From the NCBI RefSeq assembly GCF_022524485.1, contig NZ_JAKXMK010000007.1, positions 1 through 64,000 on the forward strand: 64,000 bases of DNA, given 5' to 3'. The DNA is from Pseudonocardia alaniniphila. Lineage in GTDB: Bacteria > Actinomycetota > Actinomycetes > Mycobacteriales > Pseudonocardiaceae. Below the pieces are notes generated by a model. It searched no databases. It was not told the origin of the DNA and saw nothing but the letters and a program-made list of their open reading frames with translations. The translations under genes were made by a program, and so were the position numbers. Below are positions 16,876 through 26,765 of this stretch, one piece after another (the stretch's first letter is position 1; the number at the start of each line of letters is the position of its first letter).

Positions 16876-16908
16876 CGAGGGTCGACGGTAGAGCTGGATT
16901 TAACCTCA

Positions 16909-16957
16909 GTCAACGATGTTCAAGCACATTGACAAGTCCGGATCTTGGTTGCAGTGT
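16909..16957 (+). promoter_or_regulatory. Putative promoter and dyad for the symporter operon
   Basis: TTGACA at 16929-16934 is followed after 17 bp by CAGTGT, a weak -10. GTCAA (16909-16913) and TTGAC (16929-16933) form an inverted pair around 15 nt, overlapping the -35. This is a plausible site for the XRE-cupin regulator encoded at the end of the operon. Confidence 0.4.
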
Positions 16958-17008
16958 GTTCACGATCACCGCCAGTGGCGTGCCAGCGCGTGACCGAGGG
17001 AGACCACC

Positions 17009-17266
17009 GTGGCCAGTACGTCGGACGGGCCGCCACCTACGGCCGGCACGGTGCCGGAACCGGGGCGTCGCTGGTACCGCCTGCTCCTCGTGTTGCCGTT
17101 CCTATGGTGCATCGCCGCGGTGCCGTGGGCAGGGCACGTGCCCTATGCGTTCGGGCATGTGCCGTTCCTGCTGGTGTGGATGGTGGCGGGCGTGTTGATC
17201 GGGAGCGCCGCGATCGGCGTCGTCTACCTGTTGGACGCTCGCCACGGCTGCCTCGACGAGGCGTAG
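17009..17266 (+). CDS. DUF3311-type small membrane partner of the symporter
   Basis: An 85-residue protein with two membrane helices (about 22-40 and 50-75), a Pro-rich N-terminus and a short charged tail. Proteins of this kind (DUF3311) usually sit directly before a sodium/solute symporter gene, as here (9-bp gap), and are thought to be an accessory subunit. The GTG at 17009 is the first start in frame after GGGAGACC. Confidence 0.8.
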   Translation: MASTSDGPPPTAGTVPEPGRRWYRLLLVLPFLWCIAAVPWAGHVPYAFGHVPFLLVWMVAGVLIGSAAIGVVYLLDARHGCLDEA

Positions 17267-17275
17267 GAGCCACGC

Positions 17276-18787
17276 ATGACGTACCTCATCGCGCTGCTGG
17301 TGGGCGTCGGATCGATCGTGGTCGGAGCCGTGCTCGCCGCCCGCGGCAAGCAGCTCGACATCGCCGAGTGGGCGGTCGGTGGCCGCAGCTTCGGCAGCTT
17401 CCTCTTCTGGTTCATCCTGGCCGGGGAAACGTTCACGACCTTCGCGCTGCTGGGTGCGTCCCAGAGCGTCTACGTCGACGGTGCGGCCGGCTACTACGTG
17501 CTGGGCACCGTGGTGCTGACCTCCGCGATCGGCTACTGGGTGGTGCCCAAGATCTGGCGGGCCGGCAAGACCCACGGCCTGATGACCGAAGGCGACTACT
17601 TCACCGCACGGTTCGACGCGCCCTGGCTGGGCGCGGTCCTGGCGTTGTTCGGCATCGTCGGGCTGCTGCTCTACTCCGAGGTACAGCTGACCGGGCTCTC
17701 ACTGGTGCTGCAGACCCTCTTCGGCCAGGGCCTCTCGGCCACCTGGTACGTCGTGATCGCCGGGCTCGCCGTCGTCGTGTTCATCTTCACGGGCGGAATG
17801 CGCAGCGCCGCGTTCGGCGCCGTGGTCAAGGACATCCTGCTGCTGGTGGTTCTCCTCGCCATCGCGTTCACCGCCGCCGAGGCGGCCGGCGTGAACGGCT
17901 GGGGCGGGATCTTCGACGCCGTCGCTCGCGAGCACCCGGCCGCGGCGACGCTGCCCGGGATGACGACGGGCACGGCGAGCAACGACTGGTGGTGGATGAG
18001 CTTCCTGCTGCTCACCCCCATCGGGGCCTTCGTACTGCCGCACTCGTTCCAGGTGTCCTTCAGCGCGAGGAACGTGGCGACGGTGCGGCGCAACCAGATC
18101 GTCCAGCCGCTGTACTCGTTGTTCTACATCCTGATCATCGTGATCGCGCTGGCCGCGCTGCTGACACACCCCGGGCTGAAGGGGTCGCAGGCCAACGGCT
18201 CGCTCCTGATCTTCGTCCGGGAGCATTCCCCCGACTGGCTGGTCGGCCTGCTCGCAGGCGCCGGCATCCTCGTGGCGCTCGTACCCACCGCGGTGCTGCT
18301 CCTGACCTGCAGCACCCTGTTCACCCGCAACGTCTACGCGCTGGCCCGGCGCACCGCGACCGACCGGGAGCAGCTGCAGGTCAGCCGGATCGGCGTGGTC
18401 GTGCTCGCTGCTGTCGCCGTCGCCGTCACCACGACCCAGAACACCGCGCTGGTCAACATCATGGTGAACGTCTACAACGCGATCGGGCAGCTCGCCCCGG
18501 CCCTGTTCCTCTCGCTGCTGTGGCGGCGGGTCACGGCGGTCGGCGCGCTGTGTGGCGTGGTCGTCGGAGCGGCCGCCATCGTGTTCCCACCGCTCAACGC
18601 CGCCCTGCTGGCTTTGTGCCCGACGGGCACCGTGATCGGGCTGCCCGCCCTCGTCCTCAACATCGTGGTGACCGTGCTGGTGAGCCTCGTGACCCGGCCA
18701 CCGGGTCGGGCGGCGATCGCCGTCGGCATGCCGGAGGCGGCGCCGGTGGCCGAGGTGCCGGCCGGCAGCAGCCCGCTGCGAGGATGA
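17276..18787 (+). CDS. Sodium:solute symporter (SSF family)
   Basis: A 503-residue transporter with about 13 hydrophobic segments. The N-terminal part has the SSF pattern WAVGGRSFGSFLFWFILAGE, followed by KTHGLMTEGDYFTARF; the fifth-helix region LLLYSEVQLTGL and the later FSARNVATVRRNQ are typical. The ATG at 17276 is preceded by AGGAG. The substrate is probably the compound broken down by the neighbouring amidohydrolase, PLP enzyme and amidase; this is inferred from position only. Confidence 0.92.
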   Translation: MTYLIALLVGVGSIVVGAVLAARGKQLDIAEWAVGGRSFGSFLFWFILAGETFTTFALLGASQSVYVDGAAGYYVLGTVVLTSAIGYWVVPKIWRAGKTHGLMTEGDYFTARFDAPWLGAVLALFGIVGLLLYSEVQLTGLSLVLQTLFGQGLSATWYVVIAGLAVVVFIFTGGMRSAAFGAVVKDILLLVVLLAIAFTAAEAAGVNGWGGIFDAVAREHPAAATLPGMTTGTASNDWWWMSFLLLTPIGAFVLPHSFQVSFSARNVATVRRNQIVQPLYSLFYILIIVIALAALLTHPGLKGSQANGSLLIFVREHSPDWLVGLLAGAGILVALVPTAVLLLTCSTLFTRNVYALARRTATDREQLQVSRIGVVVLAAVAVAVTTTQNTALVNIMVNVYNAIGQLAPALFLSLLWRRVTAVGALCGVVVGAAAIVFPPLNAALLALCPTGTVIGLPALVLNIVVTVLVSLVTRPPGRAAIAVGMPEAAPVAEVPAGSSPLRG

Positions 18788-18791
18788 GGCG

Positions 18792-19325
18792 GTGATAGGC
18801 ACCCGGATCCGTGCGCTGCGCACCGCACGCGGTATCACCGTCACCGAGCTCGCGCGCCGTGCCGAGGTGTCCACGGCGCTGATCAGCCAGGTCGAACGGG
18901 AGCTCGCCGACCCCAGCCTCGTCACCGTGCGCAAGATCGCCCGCGCACTGGACGTGCCGCTGTTCAGCCTCTTCGAGGAGTCCGAACCCGAGGACGTCGC
19001 CGTGGTGAGGCGCGAGAGCCGGATGCAGGTGCAGTCGCCGGGCGGCGTCGCCTACTCCCGCATCTCCCCGGGACGCGGCCGCCTCGAGATGATGCAGGGC
19101 GTGCTCTCACCAGGTGGCGCGTCGTCGGCGGAACCGTGGTCGCACCCCAGCGAGGAATGCGCGCTCGTGACGGCCGGCAGGCTGGTGGTCGAGGTGGCCG
19201 GCACCGAGCACGCACTCAGCGAGGGCGACAGCTGCTACTTCGACTCCCGGCTCCCGCACCGCTACGTCAACCCCTACGACGAGCCCGCCGAGTTCGTCAT
19301 CTCGGTCACTCCACCGGGCTACTGA
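18792..19325 (+). CDS. XRE-family regulator with cupin sensor domain
   Basis: A 177-residue protein. The HTH (about 5-58) has TVTELARRAEVSTALISQVERELADPSL, and the cupin fold (about 105-172) has EECALVTAGRLVVEVAG, GDSCYFDSRLPHRYVNP and EFVISVTPP. Such proteins repress or activate an adjacent catabolic operon in response to a small ligand. The GTG at 18792 lies 4 bp after the symporter stop, so it is the last gene of that operon and probably controls both divergent operons. Confidence 0.9.
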   Translation: MIGTRIRALRTARGITVTELARRAEVSTALISQVERELADPSLVTVRKIARALDVPLFSLFEESEPEDVAVVRRESRMQVQSPGGVAYSRISPGRGRLEMMQGVLSPGGASSAEPWSHPSEECALVTAGRLVVEVAGTEHALSEGDSCYFDSRLPHRYVNPYDEPAEFVISVTPPGY

Positions 19326-19334
19326 CCTCGCCAC

Positions 19335-19373
19335 GCGGGCCGCGAATCGTACGTGGTGCGATCCACGGCCCGC
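19335..19373. terminator. Bidirectional hairpin between XRE-cupin and DUF6104 genes
   Basis: Arms 19335-19349 and 19359-19373 pair at 13 of 15 positions (G-rich outer half perfect) around a 9-nt loop. It lies between two convergent stops. Confidence 0.65.
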
Positions 19374-19381
19374 ACGGCGGT

Positions 19382-19564
19382 TCAGTCGTCGAGGTCGTCG
19401 GCGTCGTCGCGGGCGAGGAAGCTCGCCAACCGCTCCACGGCGTCCTCGAACGCCGGGTTCTGGTCGACGAACGCCCGCAGCCGGTCGGCCAGCCACTCGA
19501 CGCTGATCTGCTCCTCGCCCCGGCGCTCGGAGAGCTCCTCGATGCCGCGGTCGGTGAAGTACAC
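19382..19564 (-). CDS. DUF6104-type small acidic protein
   Basis: A 60-residue protein starting VYFTDRGIEELSERRGEE and ending in an acidic tail (DDADDLDD). This matches the small DUF6104 proteins found directly after kgd in actinobacteria. The GTG at 19564 is 20 bp past the kgd stop, so it is probably co-transcribed. The function is unknown. Confidence 0.8.
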   Translation of the reverse strand: MYFTDRGIEELSERRGEEQISVEWLADRLRAFVDQNPAFEDAVERLASFLARDDADDLDD

Positions 19565-19584
19565 GCTCGGTCCTGTTCCGGTGC

Positions 19585-22500
19585 TCAGTCGGTGAGGGCC
19601 TCGTTGATCAGGGCCGTCTGCTCCACCTCGTGCACCTTCGACGACCCGGCCGCGGGGGCGGCCATCCGGCGTCGCGACACCCGCTTGAACCCGACGAGCC
19701 GCGGCAGCATCTCCGGCAGCACCAGGCCGAAGAACGGCCAGGCGCCCTGGTTGGCCGGCTCCTCCTGCACCCACCGGATGTCCTCGGCGTTGGGGTAGCG
19801 ATCCAGCACCGCGGCGAGCTGGCGGTCGGGCACCGGGTAGAGCTGCTCGATGCGCACGATCGCGGTGTCGTCGATCTCCCGCTTGTCACGCGCGGCCGCC
19901 AGCTCGTAGTAGATCTTGCCGCTGCACATGAGCACCTTGCGGACGCCAGCGGCAGGCCCGTCGGTCTCGCGGTAGCGCGGGTCGTCGATCACCGACCGGA
20001 ACCGGCCGCCCGTGAAGTCGGACAGCGGGCTCACCACGGCGCGGTTGCGCAGCATCGACTTCGGCGTGAAGACCACCAGCGGGCGGCGCACCCCGTCCAT
20101 CGCGTGCCGGCGCAGCAGGTGGAAGTAGTTGGCGGGCTCCGACGGAAGCGCCACCGTCATCGACCCCTCCGCGCACAGCTGCAGGAACCGTTCGATGCGC
20201 CCGGACGAGTGGTCCGGGCCCTGGCCCTCCAGGCCGTGCGGCAGCAGCAGGACGACGTCGGCGGTCTGGCCCCACTTGGCCTCACCGGACGAGATGAACT
20301 CGTCGATGATCGACTGCGCGCCGTTGACGAAGTCGCCGAACTGCGCCTCCCACGCCACGAACGCGTTGGGGTTGGCCACCGAGTAGCCGTACTCGAAGCC
20401 GACGGCCGCGAACTCCGAGAGCGCCGAGTCGTAGGGCAGGAACCGGTCCTGGTCCTCGGCGAGGTTGCGCAGCGGGTAGTACTCCTCACCCGTCTTGCGG
20501 TCGATCACCACGGAGTGGCGCTGCACGAACGTGCCGCGCCGGGTGTCCTGGCCCGAGAGCCGCACCAGCTTGCCATCCATCGCGAGCGAGCCCAGCGCGA
20601 TCAGCTCGCCGAACGCCCAGTCGACGCCGCCCTCGCGCGACATCTGGTAACGCCGCTGCAGCACCGGCTTGACCCGCTGGTGCACGGTGAAGCCCTCGGG
20701 GAGCTCGACGTGCACGTCGCCGAGGCGGTGGACCACCTCGAGCGACACCGAGGTGTCGAGGTCGACGGGAACGGACTGCTCCTGCTCGACCGAGGGACTC
20801 GGCGCGGCCGGCGTCTTCTCCAGCTCCCTGACCTCGTTGAACACGTGCTCGAGCTGGTTGGAGAAGTCGCGAAGCGCGTGCTCGGCCTCCTCCATCGAGA
20901 TGTCGCCACGGCCGATCAGCGACTCGGTGTAGATCTTGCGAACGCTGCGCTTGGCGTCGATCACGTCGTACATCGCCGGCTGCGTCATCGAGGGGTCGTC
21001 GCCCTCGTTGTGGCCGCGCCTGCGGTAGCAGATCATGTCGATCACGACGTCGTTGTTCCACCGCTCGCGGTAGTCGACGGCCAGCTTGGCCACCCACACA
21101 CACGCCTCGGGGTCGTCGCCGTTCACGTGGAAGACCGGCGCGTCGATCATCTTCGCCACGTCGGTGGAGTACTGCGACGAGCGCGAGTGCTCCGGGGCGG
21201 TGGTGAAGCCGACCTGGTTGTTGATCACGACGTGGACCGTGCCGCCGGTGCGGTAGCCACGCAGCTTCGCGAGGTTCAGCGTCTCGGCCACCACGCCCTG
21301 CCCGGCGAACGCGGCGTCGCCGTGGAGCATCAGCGGGAGCACGGTGAACCCGCCCTCGCCCTTGTCGAGCAGGTCCTGCTTGGCGCGGACGATGCCTTCG
21401 AGCACAGGGTCGACGGCCTCGAGGTGCGAGGGATTGGACGCCAGCGAGACGACGGTCTCGCCGTCGCCGAACATGCGGAAGTACTTGCCCTCGGCGCCCA
21501 GGTGGTACTTGACGTCGCCGGAACCGTGGGCCTGGCCGGGGTCGAGGTTGCCCTCGAACTCGCGGAAGATCTGGCTGATCGGCTTGCCGACGATGTTGGC
21601 CAGCACGTTGAGCCTGCCGCGGTGCGGCATGCCGATGACGACCTCGTCGAGCTCGTGCTCGGCGGCCTTGTCCAGCACGGCGTCCAGCAGCGGGATGACG
21701 GTCTCGCCGCCTTCCAGGGAGAACCGCTTCTGCCCGACGTACTTGGTCTGCAGGAACGTCTCGAACGCCTCGGCCGCGTTGAGCTTGCTCAGCACGTACT
21801 TCTGCTCGGCAGAGTTCGGCTTCTGGTGCGGGACCTCGATGCGCTCCTGCAGCCAGGCGCGCTGCTCGGGGTCGGCGATGTGCATGTACTCGGTGCCGAT
21901 CGTGCGGCAGTAGGCGTCGCGCAGGACGCCGAGCACGTCGCGCAGCTTCATCCGCTCCGAGCCCGCGAAGCCCCCGACGGCGAACTCGCGGTCGAGGTCC
22001 CACAGCGTGAGGCCGTGCGAGAGCACGTCGAGGTCGGGGTGGCGGCGCTGGCGGTAGTTCAGCGGGTCGGTGTCGGCCATCAGGTGGCCGCGCGTGCGGT
22101 AGGCGTCGATCAGCTCGATCACCCGGGCCGTCTTGTCGACGGCGCCGTCGGGGATGTCCTGCACCCAGCGGACGGGCTCGTACGGCACCCGCAGCGAGCG
22201 GAAGATGTCGTCGTAGAAGCCGTCCTCGCCCAGGAGCAGCGCGTGCACCCGGCGCAGGAAGTCGCCGGACTCCGCGCCCTGGATGATGCGGTGGTCGTAG
22301 GTGGAGGTCAGCGTGATGATCTTGCTGACGCCGATCTCGGCCAGCCGCTCCGCGCTGGCGCCCTGGAACTCGGCCGGGTACTCCATGGCCCCGACGCCGA
22401 TGATCGCGCCCTGGCCCTGCATGAGCCGCGGCACCGAGTGGTTGGTGCCCAGCGTGCCTGGGTTGGTGAGGGTGATCGTGGTGCCACCGAAGTCCTCGGC

Positions 22501-23457
22501 CTGCAGGTTGCCACCCCGTGCCTTGCGGACCATGTCCTCGTAGGCCGACCAGAACTGGGCGAAGTTCATCGCCTCGCAGCCCTTGATCGAGACGACCACG
22601 AGGGACCGCTGCCCGTTCTTGCCGGCCAGGTCGATCGCGAGCCCGAGGTTGACGTGGTCGGGCTGGACGACGGTGGGCTTGCCGTCCTCCTCGAGGAAGT
22701 GCCGGTTCATGACCGGGAAGTCGGCGATCGCCTTCACCAGTGCGTACCCGATGAGGTGGGTGAAGGAGATCTTCCCGCCCCGGGTGCGCTGGAGCTGGTT
22801 GTTGATCACCACGCGGTTGTCGGCGAGCAGCTTCGCCGGCACCGCACGCACGCTCGTGGCCGTGGGGACCGTGAGCGAGGCGTTCATGTTCTTGACCACG
22901 GCACCGGCGGCACCGCGTAGCGGCGAGACGCTGCCCTCGCCGCCCGTCGGGCTGGGCTTCGCGGCCTGGGAGGTGGTGCCGGCCGCAGGCTTGTCGCCGC
23001 CCGTGGTCGCGGCCGCGCTCGTGGCAGGGGTCCTCTCGGCGGAGGTCCCGCCGCCCTTCGCCGGAGCCGTGGCCTTCGTGGGCGGGGCGCTCTTGGTGGG
23101 GCTGCTCGTGGCGGCCGAACCCTTGGTGGCAACGCCGTTGGGGGAGCTCTTCGTGGTGGCGGGCGGGGTCATCGCCTTGCGGTCGCCGAGACGACCACGC
23201 TCGCTGGGCTCGGCGGGCTCGGCGCTGGGAGCGGGCGCGGGGGCGACGGTGGTGGCCGATCGCGCGGCGGGACGGGCCTGCGCGCCGTTGCCGTCGGGGC
23301 TGGTCTTCTCGTCAGCGGGACGGTAGTCAGCGAAGAACTCGTGCCACGCGGAGTCCACCGAGCTGGGGTCGTCGAGGAAGCGCTGGTACATCTCCTCGAC
23401 GAGCCATTCGTTGGGCCCGAACTGGCCTGCTGTATTCGAGGTACTACTGCTGGACAC
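19585..23457 (-). CDS. kgd: Multifunctional 2-oxoglutarate enzyme Kgd (E2-E1 fusion)
   Basis: A 1290-residue thiamine-diphosphate enzyme acting at 2-oxoglutarate in the TCA cycle (decarboxylase and E1 component of the 2-oxoglutarate dehydrogenase complex, with a fused succinyltransferase domain). The N-terminal recognition segment ([27 protein letters not shown]) is followed by an Ala/Thr/Pro-rich linker (about 45-175). The E2 catalytic domain (about 190-425) has [16 protein letters not shown], and the E1 domain has [14 protein letters not shown], the ThDP pocket [11 protein letters not shown] and a C-terminal transketolase-like half. The ATG at 23457 begins MSSSSTSN. The gene is complete. 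Confidence 0.95.
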   Translation of the reverse strand: MSSSSTSNTAGQFGPNEWLVEEMYQRFLDDPSSVDSAWHEFFADYRPADEKTSPDGNGAQARPAARSATTVAPAPAPSAEPAEPSERGRLGDRKAMTPPATTKSSPNGVATKGSAATSSPTKSAPPTKATAPAKGGGTSAERTPATSAAATTGGDKPAAGTTSQAAKPSPTGGEGSVSPLRGAAGAVVKNMNASLTVPTATSVRAVPAKLLADNRVVINNQLQRTRGGKISFTHLIGYALVKAIADFPVMNRHFLEEDGKPTVVQPDHVNLGLAIDLAGKNGQRSLVVVSIKGCEAMNFAQFWSAYEDMVRKARGGNLQAEDFGGTTITLTNPGTLGTNHSVPRLMQGQGAIIGVGAMEYPAEFQGASAERLAEIGVSKIITLTSTYDHRIIQGAESGDFLRRVHALLLGEDGFYDDIFRSLRVPYEPVRWVQDIPDGAVDKTARVIELIDAYRTRGHLMADTDPLNYRQRRHPDLDVLSHGLTLWDLDREFAVGGFAGSERMKLRDVLGVLRDAYCRTIGTEYMHIADPEQRAWLQERIEVPHQKPNSAEQKYVLSKLNAAEAFETFLQTKYVGQKRFSLEGGETVIPLLDAVLDKAAEHELDEVVIGMPHRGRLNVLANIVGKPISQIFREFEGNLDPGQAHGSGDVKYHLGAEGKYFRMFGDGETVVSLASNPSHLEAVDPVLEGIVRAKQDLLDKGEGGFTVLPLMLHGDAAFAGQGVVAETLNLAKLRGYRTGGTVHVVINNQVGFTTAPEHSRSSQYSTDVAKMIDAPVFHVNGDDPEACVWVAKLAVDYRERWNNDVVIDMICYRRRGHNEGDDPSMTQPAMYDVIDAKRSVRKIYTESLIGRGDISMEEAEHALRDFSNQLEHVFNEVRELEKTPAAPSPSVEQEQSVPVDLDTSVSLEVVHRLGDVHVELPEGFTVHQRVKPVLQRRYQMSREGGVDWAFGELIALGSLAMDGKLVRLSGQDTRRGTFVQRHSVVIDRKTGEEYYPLRNLAEDQDRFLPYDSALSEFAAVGFEYGYSVANPNAFVAWEAQFGDFVNGAQSIIDEFISSGEAKWGQTADVVLLLPHGLEGQGPDHSSGRIERFLQLCAEGSMTVALPSEPANYFHLLRRHAMDGVRRPLVVFTPKSMLRNRAVVSPLSDFTGGRFRSVIDDPRYRETDGPAAGVRKVLMCSGKIYYELAAARDKREIDDTAIVRIEQLYPVPDRQLAAVLDRYPNAEDIRWVQEEPANQGAWPFFGLVLPEMLPRLVGFKRVSRRRMAAPAAGSSKVHEVEQTALINEALTD

Positions 23458-23584
23458 GCTGAAGACCGCCTTGATCGGATCGCTTCGTCATCGCCGAGGA
23501 CTGCACCCCAGGTTAGTCCTCCTGGATGAGGACCGGGTACCGCGCGCCCGGGGGAGGCGGTGTTCGAGTCGCCACTGCCTGTGA

Positions 23585-24367
23585 TCAGCTGCGGGGGATG
23601 TCGCCGGGCGCGTCGACCAGGGCTGTGCGTACGGCGGTGGTGCTGATGACGGTGCCCTCGCGCAGTCCGCAGCGCGAGTCGGTGCGGAGGGTGTCGCGTT
23701 CGCCTGCGAACTGGCCGTCGGCCGGGTCGATCAACAGCTCGGTGCGGGTCCGGCCCGCGTCATGGACGATGGCGAGGCACTGCACGCCGTCCACGTTCAG
23801 CACGTGCTCCTTCAGCGTGACCTCGGGTAGGCACGTGAGGGCGCGGTAGAACGCGGCCCGCAGCTCGGCGGGCACCAGCGCCGTGCGCAGTGTGGTGACG
23901 GCGGCGGCGAACGGGCCGAACCAGCTCCCGGGGTTGTCCTCCTGCAGGCGTGCGAGCAGGGCGGCCGGGTCGGTCGGGAGGCCGAGGATGAACTGCGGTG
24001 TGGGGGACTGCCAACTGCCCCGCCGCGGCGTGACCGGGCCGCAGAACTGGTCGAACTCCGCGGGCTCGTCGGTGCGGAACTCGCCGTAGCGCGCACGGAA
24101 CCGGCCGACGGGCGCGACGTCCCGCAGATCGAAGCCGTCCTCCGCGGCCTCCTGGGCGGAGCCCATCAGCCAGGTCTGCGCGCCGGTGAGCTCGCGGTCC
24201 AGCACCCACTCGCGCTCCGGACGAGCCGGCACCCACTGCCGGACCCGGTGCTCGGTGAGGTGCTGATGCAGGCCGAAGGTTCCGAGCCACCATGCGTGCG
24301 TCTCGACATACCTGTACTGGTCAGGTGCCATCGATCGGTCGGACACGGCGATGGCTAGGTCGAGCAC
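23585..24367 (-). CDS. CU044_5270-family protein lacking its N-terminal anchor
   Basis: A 260-residue protein matching the extracytoplasmic part of CU044_5270 proteins (DQYRYVETHAWW, QWVPARPEREWVL, PTPQFILGLPTDPAALLARL, YRALTCLPEV, ELLIDPADGQFAGER). Full-length relatives are about 330-400 residues, start with an Arg-rich segment and one membrane helix, and usually follow a sigma-factor gene. Here both the helix and the sigma gene are missing, and the previous gene ends 82 bp upstream. GTG 24367 has a good site (GCAGGAG), so the remainder may be expressed as a soluble protein, or it may be a decaying remnant. Confidence 0.75.
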   Translation of the reverse strand: MLDLAIAVSDRSMAPDQYRYVETHAWWLGTFGLHQHLTEHRVRQWVPARPEREWVLDRELTGAQTWLMGSAQEAAEDGFDLRDVAPVGRFRARYGEFRTDEPAEFDQFCGPVTPRRGSWQSPTPQFILGLPTDPAALLARLQEDNPGSWFGPFAAAVTTLRTALVPAELRAAFYRALTCLPEVTLKEHVLNVDGVQCLAIVHDAGRTRTELLIDPADGQFAGERDTLRTDSRCGLREGTVISTTAVRTALVDAPGDIPRS

Positions 24368-24448
24368 GCGCGCTCCTGCGGTCGTTAGGGAGTGTCGACA
24401 CAGAGTGTGGCTTGGTGACGGTCCGTGGAACGAATCGGCCCCCCTCGG

Positions 24449-25480
24449 TCAGGAGATCCATTCCTTGACCTGGGCGAGCAGCTTGAGTGGTTCGGTGCCG
24501 ACCGGATTCACGTGCAGGTGCGTGACGCCGGCCTCGCCCAGGGCGGCGATCCGCTCCCGCACGTGCGACGGCGACCCGATGAGCGTGACCTTGTCGACGA
24601 ACTCGTCCGGCAGTGCCGCGGCGGCCTCCTCCTTGTGGCCGTCGAGGTAGAGGTCCTGCACGAGCTTCGCCTCGTCGGCGAAGCCCTGGCGGCGGAAGAC
24701 CGTGTTGTAGAAGTTGCGGCTGCGCGCGCCCATCCCACCGATGTAGAGGGCGAGCATCCCGCGGGCGAGCCGGCGAGCGGGCTCGAACATCTCCTCCTCG
24801 AGGGCCAGGATCCCGCCCCCGGTGATCTGCAGCGGGCCCAGCTCGGGAGCGCGCTTGGCATACCCGGCGTCCAGCGCGGGGCCGAAGACCTCACGCAGCT
24901 TCTCCGGCATCAGCACGGTCGGCAGCCAGCCGTCCGCGAGCTCGGCCGTCATCTCGACGTTCTTGTCACCCAGTGCGGCCACCCAGACGGGGATGTCGGC
25001 CCGGCGCGGGTGGTTGATCAGCTTGAGCGGCTTGCCCAGCCCGGTGCCCTGGTCCTCCGGAAGCGGGATCGGGTACAGACCCTCGTTGGTGAGCCGCTCC
25101 CGGCGCCACACCTTCCGGCAGATCTCGATGATCTCCCGCGTGCGGGCGACGGGCTTGTCGTACGGAACGCCGTGGAAGCCCTCGATCACCTGCGGCCCGG
25201 ACGCGCCGAGGCCCAGGATCATGCGCCCGCCCGACAGCGCGTCCAGACCGGCCGCGGTCATCGCCGTCAGTGTGGGGGTGCGGCTGTAGATGGGAAGGAT
25301 CCCGGAGCCGATCTGCACCCGCTCCGTCGTGGCAGCGAGGTACCCCATGAGCGACACAGCGTCGAAGCTGTAAGCCTCTGCGACCCAGACGACGTCGAGA
25401 CCCACCTGCTCCATCGCGACCACGGATTCCGCGTTGCGGATCGGGTCGTCGCCGTACTGGAGTTGAGTCGACAGCAGCAT
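24449..25480 (-). CDS. LLM-class F420-dependent oxidoreductase
   Basis: A 343-residue luciferase-like TIM-barrel protein. Such enzymes use F420 (less often FMN) to oxidise or reduce small molecules. Family features are an N-terminal strand followed by VVAMEQVGLDVVWVAEAYSFDA, VQIGSGILPIYSRTPTLTAM, the cofactor-loop region ALSGGRMILGLGASGPQVIEG and the C-terminal LIGSPSHVRERIAALGEAGVTHLHV. The ATG at 25480 fits family length; a GTG five codons upstream is an alternative, and neither has a clear ribosome site. Upstream lies the 125-bp repeat array. The substrate is not predictable. Confidence 0.88.
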   Translation of the reverse strand: MLLSTQLQYGDDPIRNAESVVAMEQVGLDVVWVAEAYSFDAVSLMGYLAATTERVQIGSGILPIYSRTPTLTAMTAAGLDALSGGRMILGLGASGPQVIEGFHGVPYDKPVARTREIIEICRKVWRRERLTNEGLYPIPLPEDQGTGLGKPLKLINHPRRADIPVWVAALGDKNVEMTAELADGWLPTVLMPEKLREVFGPALDAGYAKRAPELGPLQITGGGILALEEEMFEPARRLARGMLALYIGGMGARSRNFYNTVFRRQGFADEAKLVQDLYLDGHKEEAAAALPDEFVDKVTLIGSPSHVRERIAALGEAGVTHLHVNPVGTEPLKLLAQVKEWIS

Positions 25481-26021
25481 AGGAGTACCCAACACAGGGG
25501 TTACTGGGCAGTCAAGAAGCCCGTTCCGATCACACTGCCCGGACTGTCCGTGATGGGGCAATCGACGCACGGCAACGCGCCACGTTGCGAGTCGCCCTTC
25601 CCCGCCCGCGAGTTGCCGACCACCCATCGGTGAGATGCCGGTTGATCGTTGGTTGCGGACCGGGGACCGGGCCAGACGCGGTTGTGGGGCCCGAAACGCT
25701 GATCATGGCCGCGCGCGGGTCGGGTGCCGGCCGGTTCCCTCGAGCTCGTGTTCCGGCTTTCGGGTCCTGATCGTTGGTTGGGGGCCAGGGGCTGCTCCAG
25801 GCGCGGCGCAGGCGCCCGAGGCGGTGATCATGGCCGCCGGCGGCGTGTGCCGGCCGGCGTCCCCATGCGGGTGGGCCCAGGTCTCGGGTCGTGATCACTG
25901 GTCGGGGACCCGGGACCGCGCCAGGTGACGTTGCGCGTCCCGAACCGTTGATCACTTCCGATGTGAGCTGCCCGTCGCGGATGCCGGGCAGCCGGGCCCG
26001 GCCGCGTGATGACGGCCTCGG
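25481..26021. repeat. 541-bp intergenic region with a three-copy tandem repeat (period 124-125 bp)
   Basis: Six TGATCR motifs occur at 25643, 25700, 25768, 25825, 25892 and 25949, with spacings that alternate 57, 68, 57, 67, 57. This defines two and a half imperfect units of 124-125 bp. Odd-numbered motifs continue as TTGGTTG or CTGGTCG plus a GGAC-rich stretch. Motifs 2 and 4 read TGATCATGGCCG. No coding potential or known family is recognised. Flanking parts (25481-25640, 25960-26021) hold nothing clear apart from a short GGGCAGT/ACTGCCC dyad near 25507-25539. Confidence 0.75.
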
Positions 26022-26738
26022 TCAGGCGCGCAGGTGATCGTCCAGGAACTGGATGGTGCGGTCCCAGGCGACCCGGGCCGAGGCCTCGTCGTACATCGAC
26101 GGGGCGTCCCAGTTGGAGAAGGCGTGGCCCGCGTCGTAGCGGTACACGGTGGCGTCCGGTCGCCCGGCCATCGCCTGCTCCACGGCCTCGATGTCCTCGG
26201 CCGGGATGAACGGGTCGCGGTCGCCGTAGTGGAAGAGGATGGGGCACTCGATCTTGTTCGCCATGTCGAGCATTCCGCGGATGGCGGAGCCGTAGTAGGA
26301 CACCACCGCGTCCGGCCCGTGGCCGTCCACACGGGAGTTGGCGGCGAAGAGGTAGGCGAGCGCGCCGCCGAGGCAGAAGCCCACGCCGCCGACCTTGCCG
26401 TTGCAGGCGGGCATTGCGCGCATGTGGGCGAGCGTGGCGGTGATGTCGGAGCCGGCCAGCGGGAAGTCGAGCTGCTGGACGCGCTCGATGCCCTCGGCCA
26501 TGCCCGACTCGTCCTTGCGCTCGAACCTGGGCTCGATCCGCCAGAACATGTCGGGAGCGAGCACCAGATAGCCGGCGGCCGCGAGCCGTTCGGCGAGCCC
26601 GCGGATGTTGTCGTTGATGCCGAAGATCTCCTGGAAGATCAGCACGCCCGGTGCTGAGTCGGAATCCGGGACGGCGCAGAACGCGTCGAAGACCCCTCCG
26701 TCGGCCGCGGTGATCTTCTCGTAATGGGTGCTGACCAT
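26022..26738 (-). CDS. Dienelactone hydrolase family protein
   Basis: A 238-residue alpha/beta hydrolase of the carboxymethylenebutenolidase family. It has the Cys-His-Asp triad: nucleophile Cys in GGVGFCLGG, Asp in HYGDRDPFIP and His in DAGHAFSNW. The conserved Glu is in FQEIFGINDNI. Typical members open dienelactones in aromatic degradation, but the family is broad. The ATG at 26738 is divergent from the Nudix gene (27-bp gap). Confidence 0.92.
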   Translation of the reverse strand: MVSTHYEKITAADGGVFDAFCAVPDSDSAPGVLIFQEIFGINDNIRGLAERLAAAGYLVLAPDMFWRIEPRFERKDESGMAEGIERVQQLDFPLAGSDITATLAHMRAMPACNGKVGGVGFCLGGALAYLFAANSRVDGHGPDAVVSYYGSAIRGMLDMANKIECPILFHYGDRDPFIPAEDIEAVEQAMAGRPDATVYRYDAGHAFSNWDAPSMYDEASARVAWDRTIQFLDDHLRA

Positions 26739-26765
26739 GGATGGAAGCGTAACTAGGCTCTGGTT

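Noticed and set aside
19630..22920. Very long plus-strand frame opposite kgd
   Set aside because: It is a shadow of the conserved Kgd protein, caused by high GC.
25641..25960. CRISPR array
   Set aside because: The unit is 125 bp, copies are diverged, there are no unique spacers between short identical repeats, and no cas genes are present.
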